From assembly GCA_021292105.1 (NCBI GenBank), contig CM037870.1, positions 46,456,576 to 46,520,575 on the forward strand: a stretch of DNA of 64,000 nucleotides. Direction: 5' to 3'. This document shows, piece by piece, positions 11,936 through 24,300 of the stretch. Origin of the DNA: Anadara kagoshimensis. Lineage: Eukaryota; Mollusca; Bivalvia; Arcoida; Arcidae. The translations under genes were made by a program, and so were the position numbers. Position 1 is the first letter of the stretch, and every line of letters begins with the position of its first letter. The notes under the pieces are model-generated. The model saw only the letters and a program-made list of their open reading frames with translations, was not told the DNA's origin and searched no databases.

Positions 11936-14165
11936 TGATGTCTTAATGAACAATAGTACAGAAATTAATTTTCCTATTTAAAACAAACAATTTAAAAAGT
12001 AACCAACATTACATCATTGTGTCGCAATAAACTGAATTGCTTCAGGGCCATCAGTTAATACCATAATAAATTACAGCTAATGTAGTCTGTAGTTAAACAT
12101 TACCGACTTATTGTGTCAATAAACACAGCACGTAAAGGTCATTGTGGAGTAATAATGTTTACTTTCTTAAGATTTATGATGACCATGGGTCAAAGACTTA
12201 AGCAATACAGTATTGTGTACAATCGAATTAAGACTGATGTAGAGAGTGTGGTACAGAATTATTGGACTTAAGACGATTCAAAGCGACTTATACGTGGGTT
12301 GCCCTGGAGAAATGTGTACTTGGTATACCGCGCTGTCATGTGATACTTTTGGATTATGTTATTTCAAATTCAGAAGTAGCGCATGACAGCGCTGTTTACT
12401 TCCTGGTATTATGCTTATCTAACTATCTTAATATTGCAAGCACACGCTAATCAAGGCCCTTAAAAAGTTTTATGTCCTTCATCAAAATAATTTTGATAAG
12501 TATGATGGCTATGTATCTAAAAGTACCCTGGATATATTTGACGTCCAATAGTTCCATGTTTTTTCTTTCATTCTCAATTTCAATTTTACGCGTGGCGGGT
12601 GTAGCTACCTAAACAACAGATGCTTACCCATCCGGAGCATCCTGTTTCACTTCATTTGTGAACGTTCAAAGAATTTAACCTAATTTTCAAAGTTATAACT
12701 TTGCTTTTGGAATGGTGATTTTGACATAGAGCGGTATATATGTGTTTTTTATTGATTGATACAAAGATTGTACTTGTTTATTATAGCAGTAGAAGTTAAT
12801 TATGATCACGAATTATGTCACTTTTAAATAAGGTGCTTCTGTATAATTATGGTGGTTTGAAGTTCACTGATCGTTGCAAATTTATATTTTCATTGATTTA
12901 AATGTTATCCTAATGAACAATTATGTAGGATTATGTTTCCTTGTTTTTCGCTTACTGTATCATTAATTTTGCTGCGATGAACTAGATGACTCCAGGTCTG
13001 TACGTTATTACATTTAATGAAGATTCCAGATAAGCATTACAGAGGGTTAACGTCCATAAAGACAACAAGTTATGGTCTTTGTAGTCAACCTGTGGAATAC
13101 TTTTGTTTACTTTTTCACATTTATAATAACCATGAGTCAAATGATTGAGCAATATTGAGCTATAAAACAGAATTAAGACCGATGTAGTGTTGTGTTACAG
13201 AATCATTGGCCTAACTGTAGATTCCACACGACTTAAAGTTATCACTGCATTAAATTATATAAATTAGTCAGTAGAAATCTGCTATGATTCATTACTGCCG
13301 CTTTCTTCCTCGAAATAATGTTCGTTACATAATCTTCTCTTAAGATCCTTTTAAAGTATGATCAGTAGATAGTTGAATTTCAAGGAATCTGCGATGTCAC
13401 GTAAGGCGTATTACTGAACAAATAACAACACCCAGTCAGCAAACGCATTAAACTGCATCAAATGAATCATACCACGGCATCTCCTACCGCCTGGAGAAGA
13501 ATCTTACCGTTGATCCTAGTGCGAGAAAATGTTTTAGTTCACTTGGTGGAAATATGTTTTCTCTGATTTCCTCCATCATTCTAGAAATGTCTATACCAAT
13601 AACAAGTTAAAATAACCTTGACTAGAACTTCGGCGTACAACGCCATGAATTCACACCATATGAAGAGCGGGCATTTCACATATGGGAGCCATTTTGTCTG
13701 TTGACAGCACAATGTTAGTGTTATAACCAGTGTTCTCAATATGTTTTAGTGCCGCGTTGATTAGTTTGTTAATAAACATATTTTATTTCCCTATTTTATA
13801 CTGTTATTGCTCAAAAGTATACCAATTGTAACAATAATATCGATGTGATATTCTCAGGTCTATAAATTAATGACAGTATAAATTGAAGTTAATGATGATC
13901 ATGGGGCAATGACATCAGGAATTTTGTGTTGGAAGTCAAATTAAATCTAATTCGAGCAACGAATAGAACTGCTAAATCTACGACGGTTATTACTAGGTTA
14001 ACATGAATTGCCAGGAGAAAAGACCAGTCCCATTGATACAGGTTGCTCTTAGCAAGAGATACTAGTATACAACACGTAAAGGATATTTATATACACGAGA
14101 TACACAGCCTTTGATATCTATTTAATAACCAAAATCTAAAACAAAATCACTAAAAATAAAATATT
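11936..14165. repeat. Segmental duplication, copy A
   Basis: Matches 15283-17400 in the same order and orientation. Anchors are tgtcttaatgaacaata, gtagtctgtagttaaacatt, cagtagaaatctgctatga and gaattgccaggagaaaa. The offset declines from about 3330 to 3260 bases through indels. Identity by eye is 80-90% in blocks. Confidence 0.85.
12549..12744 (-). repeat. R190 repeat, reverse copy inside duplication A
   Basis: Reverse-orientation copy with gttccatg, gtggcgggtgtagctac, tgcttaccc, tccggagca, cacttc and ttgcttttgg. Its twin is at 15821-16023. Confidence 0.8.
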
Positions 14166-14607
14166 TAACAAAATTTACAACTGAGTAGAAGCAGAACAAT
14201 AGGAAATCAGTTTTTGGCCATCTTCTACTCGCATTGATATCGAGTTACTTGAAATACAAGTAATTGATATCAAAAGCTGAAATTCTCTAAAGCAGCTGGC
14301 TCTAGAAACGAATACTGTATAAATTAGCAATTGGTAGATAAAAAGTTAAAGTTTCATTTTGCCTTAAGGATACGTTTTTCTCGAGATTATTGTAAAGCTG
14401 ATTATGCTATATATATCTTTTCGTGAAAGCTGTTTCTCCGTCATTTTTTATCTGTTTTTAAAAACTAAATTACTACAGTTTAAATGTTTGAATTTTACGC
14501 ATTAGAAGTTCGAGGATGTTTGTACATCCTGTTGTATCTCGCTGTCGAAATTATATGATATTTCGTTTTGTTTATATAAATTTTTAACTCTTCTTTTAGA
14601 AATCAAA

Positions 14608-14796
14608 AGCAAACATACTAATACATGTCAAAACCATAATACCAAATCAAAGTAAAAACTTTGAAACTAACAAATTAAGTTAAACACATGAACATCCACC
14701 AGAGAAGTGAGGCCAGATGCTCCAGAAGGATAAGTGCCTACTGTTCCGCTAGCTAGGCCCGCCACGCATGTAATCAAAATTGGGAGTGAAAGTAAC
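14608..14796 (+). repeat. R190 repeat, near full length
   Basis: A well-kept copy: aaacatactaa, aagttaaacaca near 14680, gagaagtgaggccagatgct, ccgctagctag and aatcaaaattgggagtgaaag. Confidence 0.85.
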
Positions 14797-15282
14797 TTAA
14801 TTGAGAGACCATTTACAACGTCGTGCATTGCTTTTTTACAAACGCAAAGCACCAATTCACGCCGTCAACAACATGACACTGTTGTGACGCCATTTTTCAG
14901 TTATCAGTCTTTCAAGATCCTCTCAAGTTAATCGTAGGTAATCATTGTTACAACAGCATTCCACCTTTTTGAAATCTTGGATGGAACACTCAACAGTGAC
15001 ATATCATGTCATCTATTAAAAATAATGACTTTATAACCTATATTCACATGTTTAAAATATGTACACGTTGGTTTTTTGTTCTTTGAGAAGCACTGAGAAA
15101 AATTAGAACATCTTGGACTGATGTTAAAATTATATTGCCTTTCTTAGACTAAATACTTTAAAATTGCAGACAATGCAGTTTATTTTTAGTAAGACCAAGA
15201 GCATATTTTCCTGTTCGGTCAGCGCAGCGCTTTGATTTTTAAATTTAAAATTTCTATGTATTTATCTATTTTCTCAAAGTTG

Positions 15283-17400
15283 TCTTAATGAACAATAATA
15301 TAGTACAGAAATTAATTTAGCTATTTAAAAAGTACCAACATTATATCATTGTGTCGCAATAATCCGAATTGCTTTAGGACCATTAATGAATGCCATAATA
15401 AATTACAGCTAATGTAGTCTGTAGTTAAACATTACACATCATTGTGTCAATAAACACAACAAGTTAATATCATTGTCGGTAATAATGTTTTTTCTTAGGA
15501 TTTATGATGACCATGGGCCAAAGAGTTAAGCAATACAGTATATATGTTCAATCGAATTAAGCTTAATGTAGAGAAAGTGGTACAGAAGAATTAGATTACG
15601 GATGATACGTGGGTTGCTAATAAGAACTACCCTGAAGAAATATGTACGAAGTATAATGCGCTGCTTACTTCTTGGTATAATGCTTATCTACTGATCTTGA
15701 TATTGCAAACACAGTCTTATCAATACCCTCAAAAAGTTTTATGTCCGTCATCACAATATGTTGATAAGTATGATGTCTCTGTATCTACAATTACCCTGGA
15801 TATGATATATTTAACGTCCAATATTCCATGTTCTCTTCTTGCATTCTCATTTCAATTTCACGTGGCGGGTCTAGCTACCTTAAGAGCAGATGCTTACCCA
15901 TCCGGAGCACACTGCCTCATTTCATTGGCGAACGTTCAAAGAATTTAACATAATTTGCCAGTTTTCAAAGTTATAACTTTGCTTTTGGGATGATGATTTT
16001 GACATAGAGCGGTATGTTTGTGTTTTTTTATTAATTGATACAAAGAGTGTGTACTTGTTTTCTATAGCAGTAGAAGTTAATTATGACCACGAGTTATGTC
16101 ACTTTTAAATAATGTGTCTTGTATATAATTATGGTGGTTTGACGTTCACTGATCGTTGCAAATTAATATTTTCATTGATTTATTCTAATGAACAATTATG
16201 TAGGAATGTGTTTCCTTTTTTTCGCTTACTCTATCATTAATTTTGCTGCGATGAACTAGATGACTCCAGGTTATACGTTATTACATTCAATAAAGGATCC
16301 AGATAAGCATTACCGAGGATTAACATCCATAAAGACAACAAGTTATGGTCATTGTAGTCAATCTGGGGAATAACTATGTTTACTTTTTTCAGATTTATGA
16401 TAACCATTGGTCAAAGGCTTGAGCAATATTGAGCAATAAAACAGAATTAAAGTCGATGCAGTGTTGTGTTACACATTATTGGCCTAACTGTTGATTCCAT
16501 ACGACACGACTTTGAGTTATTGCTGGATTAAATTTAATGAATAAGTCAGTAGAAATCTGCTATGATTTATTACTGCCGCTTACTTCCTCGACATTATGTT
16601 TGTTACATAATCATCTCTTAAGACTCTACGAAAGTATGAGCAGTAGATAGTTGAATTTCAAGAAACTTGCGATGCTATGTAAGCCGTTATACTGAACAAG
16701 TCAACAAACGCAATAAATGGCATCAAATGACACGTATCATGACACCACGTAACGAAGAATCTTACTCTGGTAGATCCTAGTGTAAGTAAAGATTTTAGTT
16801 TGATTGCTTGAACTCGATGTCAGCGATTTTCTCATACTAGTGATGTCTGTACCGATAGCAAGTTGAAAGAATCATCTTGACTAGAACTTTGGCGTAAAAT
16901 TCCATGAATTCACACCACTCATTAAATGAAGAACGGACATTTCACTTATGGGAACCATTTTGTCTGTTGACAGCCCAATGTTAGTGTAAAAACCAGTGTT
17001 CTCAATTTGTTTAGTGACACATTGATTGGTTGCTTAATAAGCATATTTTAGTTCCCCTTTTTATACTGTTATTGCTCAAAAGTATACAAATTGTAACAAT
17101 ATACTCAATGTGTCCCAGGTCTATGAGTTAATGGCGGTAAAAGTTGAAGGTAATGATGATCAGGGGGCAATGGCATCGGGAATTTTGTGTTGGAAATCTA
17201 TTTTGAACAATGCATAGAACTGCTAAATGTACAACTTGAACAGTTATTACTAGGTTAACATGAATTGCCAGGAGAAAAAGATATATAAGATTGCCACAAG
17301 CAAGAGATACTAGTATGTAGCACGTAGTTTTTTTTAATACAAGGTACACATACATCAATATTTATTAAGTAACCAAAAACTAAGAAATACTAAAACAATT
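15283..17400. repeat. Segmental duplication, copy B
   Basis: Partner of 11936-14165. It includes an R190 repeat copy at the same relative place, so the duplication happened after that insertion. Confidence 0.85.
15821..16023 (-). repeat. R190 repeat, reverse copy inside duplication B
   Basis: Near-identical partner of the copy at 12549-12744, carried along by the segmental duplication. Confidence 0.8.
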
Positions 17401-18008
17401 TTACAATTGTATTGTTCGTAAATTGTTCGTAAAAGCGGTGTCTTCATTATTCTTTATCTGTTTTTAAAAACTAAATTTCAAAGTATAGATCTATTATTAT
17501 AATTGTTGAACTCGAATAGGGTAAATACATTAACTTCGTGTAAGTTAAGAATTGAAATGCATTTATTTGTCTTAATAATTAAAATAACGCTTCTTATTTT
17601 GACTGTAACTTTGTAGAGAATGCGAAACACATTTTGTCAGTTCTGTAGTCATATACCATTAAAACATTTTAAATATTCTTCCTTATGTTTTTTAAAAGTA
17701 TGACATAAAACTGTATGGAAAAATATGTTATCGCCCCAACAGACATAAAGGAAGTTTTGTATCTGTACAAGAATTTATCATGCGATTCAAATGTTTTACG
17801 ACATGATTATAGTCACATAATTATCTGACAAACACCCACATGTGTTTTTTAGTTTTCTTTTGTTGCTTATATGGACTGAACATGATCTGGTATGCTTGAG
17901 TTCCGTTATATATTTGAAATAGCAGTATATACTACATGTAATTTATTTCTTTGTTAGTTATATTTTGGGTTTTCGTAACTTTATTTTCATTTATATGTTG
18001 TATTATCA

Positions 18009-18128
18009 AACACAAACATACTAATCCATGTCCGAATCACAATCCAGAAGCAAAGTAAAAGCATTGAAACTGACAACATGGACAAGTCAAGTTAAACACG
18101 CGAACTCTAACGTGTTATATCCAGGAAG
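18009..18128 (+). repeat. R190 repeat, truncated
   Basis: Keeps the 5' half (acaaacatactaatccatgtc through gttaaacacgcgaac) and stops near 'ccaggaag'. Confidence 0.75.
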
Positions 18129-18132
18129 TTTA

Positions 18133-19885
18133 TACAACAATATCACACCCGTTTCGTCAAACCGATTAATACTTTCTCTAAGAAATTCCTGATTGCTGGT
18201 AAAAGCTCCTTAAATGGACCACACAACTTCATACATTTCAATTATATCCAGAGTCTGTTTTTACAGAGGGTTTACGTTTTATTCTTGCTTTATTCTTATC
18301 ATTAGGGTTTTTATTCCATCCAAAGTCAGAAGTTTTGTAACCAGTGGTTCCAATGAGTGTTTCTCATACCTTGATCGTTTTAAATTTCATCTGAGCCGTA
18401 CTGGACGCGGACGCTGGAAGGGTAATGGTGTTGAGCTGTAAACATAATTGAACCGGATTGAGTGTTTATACGCATGCATTGTTTGAGGATATTAGTACAC
18501 AATGTTGTATCTCGCTGTCGAAAATAAACACAATGGTTCGTTTTGTTTTTCTATTCTGTTTTTTTACTCTTCTCTTAGAAACTTAGTAAGTGGTCAAAAA
18601 ATAAACGTCGGTCATTTTTGTTTTACAAACGCAACAGACAAATACACAGTGAGGTAATTTTCAGTAATAATCTTGTTTTGTTTTTTAAATTAAAAAATAC
18701 ATTTTTTAAGTATAATAGGTTACCAAATTTCTTTTACAATTGGGTGTACGTTATAATTCTAGATAGCTTCTGAAAGGAGTGGGAATATTGCTTTAGTGAT
18801 TTTCTGTGAATGCGAACAAGTGTTTACCCCTGGAAGTGATGATCGGTAAAGATTAACATATTTGACATTTATTTCACACTGCTTTGTTGCAATCCTGTTT
18901 TTATAAAGAATTAAAATATCGTGACATGTTCATTGTTGCGTTGTCTGTTACCACGTGCATGTTGTTTTGTTGGAAGTTTCTATCTTCTATGATGATGTTT
19001 TCCTTTTAATTTGATTTATTCCATGCTGGAAAAGCACACTTGACAATAACAAATAGCCACTTCATGAAGAGCCGGTTTTTAAAAAGAACACTAAACAACA
19101 ATATTGACTACATATTTAGACAAAAGACCAACGTACTTTCTTCGAGCGTGCAACAGATGAAGTAATTAAATGATAATAATCATAATGAAGCAGTAGAGAG
19201 TGATCCTGTCATTCAAGTGTTTGTAGAATTCAAATTAAAACCGAATTTAAAAGGGTACCTTCTCCCACAGGCTCTGCTAAGAAAACTTTTGATAAATAGT
19301 TTGTGATTTTTATATTAAAATGGGAGGTTAATAGCTACAAATACTCGACAACATGTTTTATTAGGACTTCTGTGACACGAACGTTCTGACTTATATGTTT
19401 AAATATTTAATTTTCTTCCTGAAACAAAATCGCCCTATTACATCAGATATGTCGCAGCTTTGATTGATAATTAATTAAAGAGTTCTCCGGTATGTAATGG
19501 GATATTGTATTTGGACAAGTTAATCGAGTCTTAGTTATCAATGTTTACACGTATTCTTATTACACAAAGAAATAGACAATTAATTGGTCTGGCAAATACA
19601 CATCGGTCTATGTCGTCTGCTATCTCTTGTTCCAAATAGACATTACTAAACTGTCGGCCCATCAAGATCTACAAAAATGTGAAATGGAGAAATCACGGGA
19701 GTAATTACATTGTATATTAGACAATAGTTACAACAGATAAAATACCTGAGCAACTCAAATCACGTAGTTGTACTTGACGATAACAACGGCAATAACCAAC
19801 AAAACAATGAACACGTGGCAATACACGTATGACTAAACAGTCAAGCAAGACAAAAAACAAACAGATATTGGGGTTTCTGATTATA
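18133..19885. other. Intergenic, no recognised feature
   Basis: AT-rich single-copy-looking DNA. A short block at 18480-18590 resembles 14510-14600 (gttgtatctcgctgtcgaaa). No coding signal. Confidence 0.5.
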
Positions 19886-19887
19886 AA

Positions 19888-20034
19888 ACGTAGCTAGCTA
19901 AAGAAGCTATTTACCATTCCGGAGCATTTGGCTCCATTTCCCTAGTAGAAGTTGACATGTTTTATCTTATTTTTCAGTTTCATAGAGAGCTTACTTTGGG
20001 ATTGTGATTTAGACATGGATAAGTATGTTTGTTT
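19888..20034 (-). repeat. R190 repeat, reverse, 5'-shortened
   Basis: Contains gtagctagctaa, accattccggagcatttgg, tccctagtagaagttgaca and gggattgtgatttagacatg. Confidence 0.8.
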
Positions 20035-20168
20035 TTGATTGATCACAATAGATTAAATGAATCTGTAGCTGTAAAACATACACGGAAATGAAACTTTAAT
20101 CAACAGACACACTAAACAAATAGAAAATAATGACGACATAAAAATCATATTGGATATGTTTCATGTCG

Positions 20169-20364
20169 CATGGTTCTATGTTCCTTTCATTCCTAGTTTT
20201 GACTTTATATGTGGCGGGTTAAGCTAGCTAAACAAGAAGTGGTTAGCCTTGCCGGAGCACCCTGTATCACTTACCTATGAAAGTTAAACTTTACGTTCAA
20301 GTTTTAAAAGTTTTACTTTGCATTGTGATTGTGATTTGGACATGGATCTTTATGTATCTTATCA
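20169..20364 (-). repeat. R190 repeat, reverse, full length
   Basis: Contains ttctatgttcctttcattcc, gtggcgggttaagctagcta, gccggagcaccctg and gtgatttggacatggat. It lies downstream of the transporter gene. Confidence 0.85.
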
Positions 20365-20571
20365 AACGATTAAAACCATTCATTTTAAAACCCCTGAATT
20401 GAATCGCATAGACGTGGAAACATTACCTTCTGGGCAATATGTTTTGAAAGGTAGCAACACTGTTTAAAATAACCGTCATCGTCGCATTTTAACACTTACG
20501 GCAAACAAAAGCAAAAAATGAATAAAAATGAATAAAAAGAAACTGAAGAGATTAATTAATATTTTATATAT

Positions 20572-20577
20572 TTTATT
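20572..20577 (-). terminator. Candidate poly(A) signal of the transporter gene
   Basis: AATAAA on the minus strand, about 710 bases past the stop at 21286. It is the first AATAAA hexamer I see after the stop; a weaker ATTAAA lies at 21131-21136. Confidence 0.4.
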
Positions 20578-21285
20578 TTAGCCCTTGCAACCAACTATTT
20601 ATCATCATATACTGAACATTGATGATGTTGAGCATAGCGTATTAATTTAATCAGAAAGGTCTGTACTATAAAAGTATTTGTTAAACTTAAACAGGGATAC
20701 AGTCAATTTGAACATTTCCTGTGAATAGTATTTCAAAACTGTTACATAGAATTTTATGAGATTGATACAAAATGAAGTATGAACACAAAATGAAGCATTG
20801 CCGAATGAGCCCTACGGAGCACAAGCACATGGGCATTGTGTATGTATTTGCAAGGCCTTATATTGTATATTATCATTACAAATCAAATGCGTTTAAATAT
20901 TCTTGTCCTCAACTACTGTATTGTATTTTCAAAATATCGCTCGACATATTCTTAGTTTATCAATGTATTAAAATGTCTTATCTGTATACCATCCTGATGT
21001 CATACATTATATGGACAGGGTTTAAAAATACTGCGTTCTATTGTCGTCATATTGTTCCAGTTTTTACATGCTACAAATTAATGTTTCAAAAATGTAGAGT
21101 TTTTGTGAATGGATCGATTTTAAATTGAATTTTAATTATAATAGCAAAATACGTGTAATACACATAATTGAATAATTATAAAGACATTTTGTAGAAAATG
21201 CATTTTTTCTAAATCCTGGATGAGTTGTTTGAGTTGTACTATGATATGGAATGAATATGAAAACTAATTTGGACGTTTGACTTGA

Positions 21286-21392
21286 TTATTTATCAGCATG
21301 TGATTCATTTATTTCATATAAAACAACTTCTTGTTCGTCGAGCTCCCTTTCCACACTATGGCTGAATCCATAACCGAAGTAAACTAATAGAC
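21286..21392 (-). CDS. Transporter exon 7 (C-terminus and stop)
   Basis: 107 bases after a T-rich tttcag acceptor, entering in phase 1. It encodes LLVYFGYGFSHS, the CAT signature at the end of the last membrane segment, then an acidic tail with VVLYEINESH and TAA at 21288-21286. Confidence 0.92.
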
Positions 21393-24300
21393 CTGAAAAA
21401 AAATTGAAACAAATTTTAGATTGATATTAAAATAAGAAAATAGCAGTTAACGGTCGAATAACGCATACTGAGTGGGGCAAAAGGCGGATCAATTTGTTTA
21501 ATTCTTAATCATTCATTTTCAATTTCAATTGTAAACTTGGCGTGTTCTGCTAGCTAGACACGAGATGAATACCCTTCCAAAACACCCAGCCTCACTTCTC
21601 CAGTGAAATCGTAATAAAATTTAATGTGCCAGTTTTATTTTTACTTTTGAATTGTGGTTTGAACATGGGCGGCTATGTTCGTTCTTGATTAATAAAGCTT
21701 TTATTACTATATATTACTATACAACGTAAAACTAAGGAATGATGCTTTAACAAGAATTAGCTATACATAGGATGAATATTTCTTGATATATTGTTCTTAA
21801 TTGCTATTGTCTTCAATAAACCCGGCTCTTTGTCGCTTGTGCAACATATCAATATCGACATGTTGCAAAAGTTTTGCTAAGATCTATGTTGTCTTCTGAC
21901 AACTCTTGCTAAAGTAGTGAATGCCCCTGACTATTGTACAGATCATTATATGAAGTCATACTGTCATATTAAGGTTTATGTAACCGCAACTAAAAGGTCA
22001 TAAACTAAGCAAGAGCTTTGCTCCTGAAATACACATATTTTAAGTTCAATCAAAGTGTGTAAGTGTCCATATGTTAATCCCCATAAACGTGACGAGATTG
22101 AAGAAGTATATTTACCATTGTTTACTTGTTTCACATTTAAAGAATCAATGCTTAATTTGCATTAGTAATTGGAGCTAGTATCTTATTTTGAATTCTATTT
22201 GCTATGAAATGTAAATAACACCGTTCGTCGACTCTTGGGATTTATAATCCTGAACAGAATTAAAACAAAACGATTGCTTTAACAGACAGCTACTGATCGA
22301 CAAATTGATAATTGTACTTTTCACTTTCAGCACACTCCCTTGAGGATTTTTTAACATTCAAAGTACAGTTTTTATTACAGTTTCCATGACGTCAATTAAA
22401 CCCATGACATTTCGTTGATTTAATAGAGGCATTATACGATGTCGGTGTTGGTAGGTTAAAATATAAGATAGTCGTTGTGATTTTATGCCACACAATTTAT
22501 TTGGTCGGGAAATAATGAACTTTCTATAGGAGATATCTGCCAATACATCCCTCACCCAAGTGCACTATGTGTATAGTGTAATAGTTCATTTAAAGCACGT
22601 GGCCTGAATTTTATCTTTGATCTCCTTCAAATTTGATTGGGATCTATACTGTTGAATGGCCCGAGTGACCTTTGAGTCCCTTTCTTTCACAGGTTAATAA
22701 ATTCCGTGAAATTTTATAATGCCTTGTTCTGCGCCTAGCATTGTGTCAACAACAATTGTGTGTAGTTTTCAGATATTTTAAAACAAAATAAAAAATTACC
22801 TAAAAGATTTAAATTGAAAATATATCCATGCCTTTGATGAGAAATTGCATTGCACTTTTCATATAATGGTACTCACCTAAAAAGATCCATATTGAAAAAC
22901 GTATCCATGCCTCTGAGGACAAAGATGACAGCATGAATATATTCATTAACAAGGCTAATAATGGTACGAATGGTAGGTATGGTGTCCCAAACAACAACTT
23001 TGTTTGGTTTTGTGGTTGCTTGAAGATTATTATCATTGTACTTGTTAAGATTATCACAGACAAAACTAATAATGATATAGCCCACCAGGCTCCTTCTATT
23101 ATATAACAGCCTCCAAATATAGTCAATAACGATAGTAAAACAGACGATATTAAATACGTCACTAATGCCACTGACGTAGTCAACCAAGATGTCTGACTTG
23201 GTTCCTGAACTATCTCGGGAGGTAACTGGAATAGACTACTAATACTGCCAGCAGACGTGCTACTGATTACACTGTCCATCTTCTGATACGTACTTCCTCT
23301 AGGAATTTGGCACTTAAGCGGTCTAGTTTCTAATGAGCTATTACAATATCCGGTTGATGGATGTTTCATCACATCTGTCTTTTTACACTGATTTTCTGAA
23401 TTTACACGACCTGTTCTTTGAGTAGTCATAAAATTTGCATATACAAACTCTGTGCACTGAATAAATTTGTCATCTGGATCCTCGTATTCCTGGTACAGTC
23501 CAATATGTTGAGGTTGATACCTCAAACAGACAACACAAATTACAACTGTAGTTGACGCCGCTAAAGTACCGATTGAAAGCACGTCAATGAGAACATTAAA
23601 TTTAAAAATGGAGGATAAAAGTGCAGAAATAATTCCAGGTAAAAGAATGCTAGTTGCTGAAATATTTGTACAGTTGTTTGTGGTTCCAAAACATTTAAAG
23701 ATAAGGCGATCTCTTCCCATAGCATATACAGTTCTAGGAAGTGCATACAGTAACGCTATTAATGCTGCAGTTAAGGCTATCAGACCACCGACAGAAATAA
23801 CCTGTAAAGCACCATGGATTCCTCGCGCGTCATATGCTTTTGATATTGTGGCGTCATCAGAGAATTTATTCCATGAACATGCTAAGGTCACAGCAGATGT
23901 TACCCGAAGTAGAGAAGAAAACACGTGATAAGTGATGTAAATATAGCTGTTGGAATGTTTTTTATTGGTTCTTTGGTTTCTTCACTTGACAAGGCGACAG
24001 AGTCGAATCCGATAAAACCATAATATAGTGTAGCTGATGCACTGAGTACCTACAAAATACATGATTAAAATAATAATTTTGCGTTATTTATAATTCTTAT
24101 GTACTGTTTTACTATCAAAAACTTTTGGCTCAACTGAATATTAAATAGATATGTAAATTTTTTGAATGGAATTGAGCGGAGTGGAGTGAAGACACCTTGG
24201 CGGAGATGTGCTGGGATCGCTCACACGCCTATGATCGAATTCCACTCAAATCTTAATATAAGAACGTTTTAGTTCTATTGCAAAAGAAGGTTTTCTCTTG

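Larger units (their letters stand above)
9562..17400. repeat. Degenerate array of related ~300-bp modules
   Basis: A core reading roughly 'atttatgatggccatgggtc' then 'aaaggcttaagcaatattg' occurs at about 9607, 9965, 10821, 12171, 13118, 15499 and 16391, with worn forms at 13895 and 17150. Most are preceded by 'aatgacataataaattacag', 'taaacattaccga' and 'caataaagacaacacgttaa' motifs, and followed by 'aattaagactgatgtagag'. Orientation is always the same. No open frame runs through the modules, so they are not coding. I do not recognise the family. Confidence 0.8.

Noticed and set aside
20772..21128. 118-codon plus-strand frame
   Set aside because: Antisense to the probable transporter 3' UTR, AT-rich residue mix, no motif.
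23587..23928. 113-codon plus-strand frame
   Set aside because: Antisense shadow of transporter exon 6.
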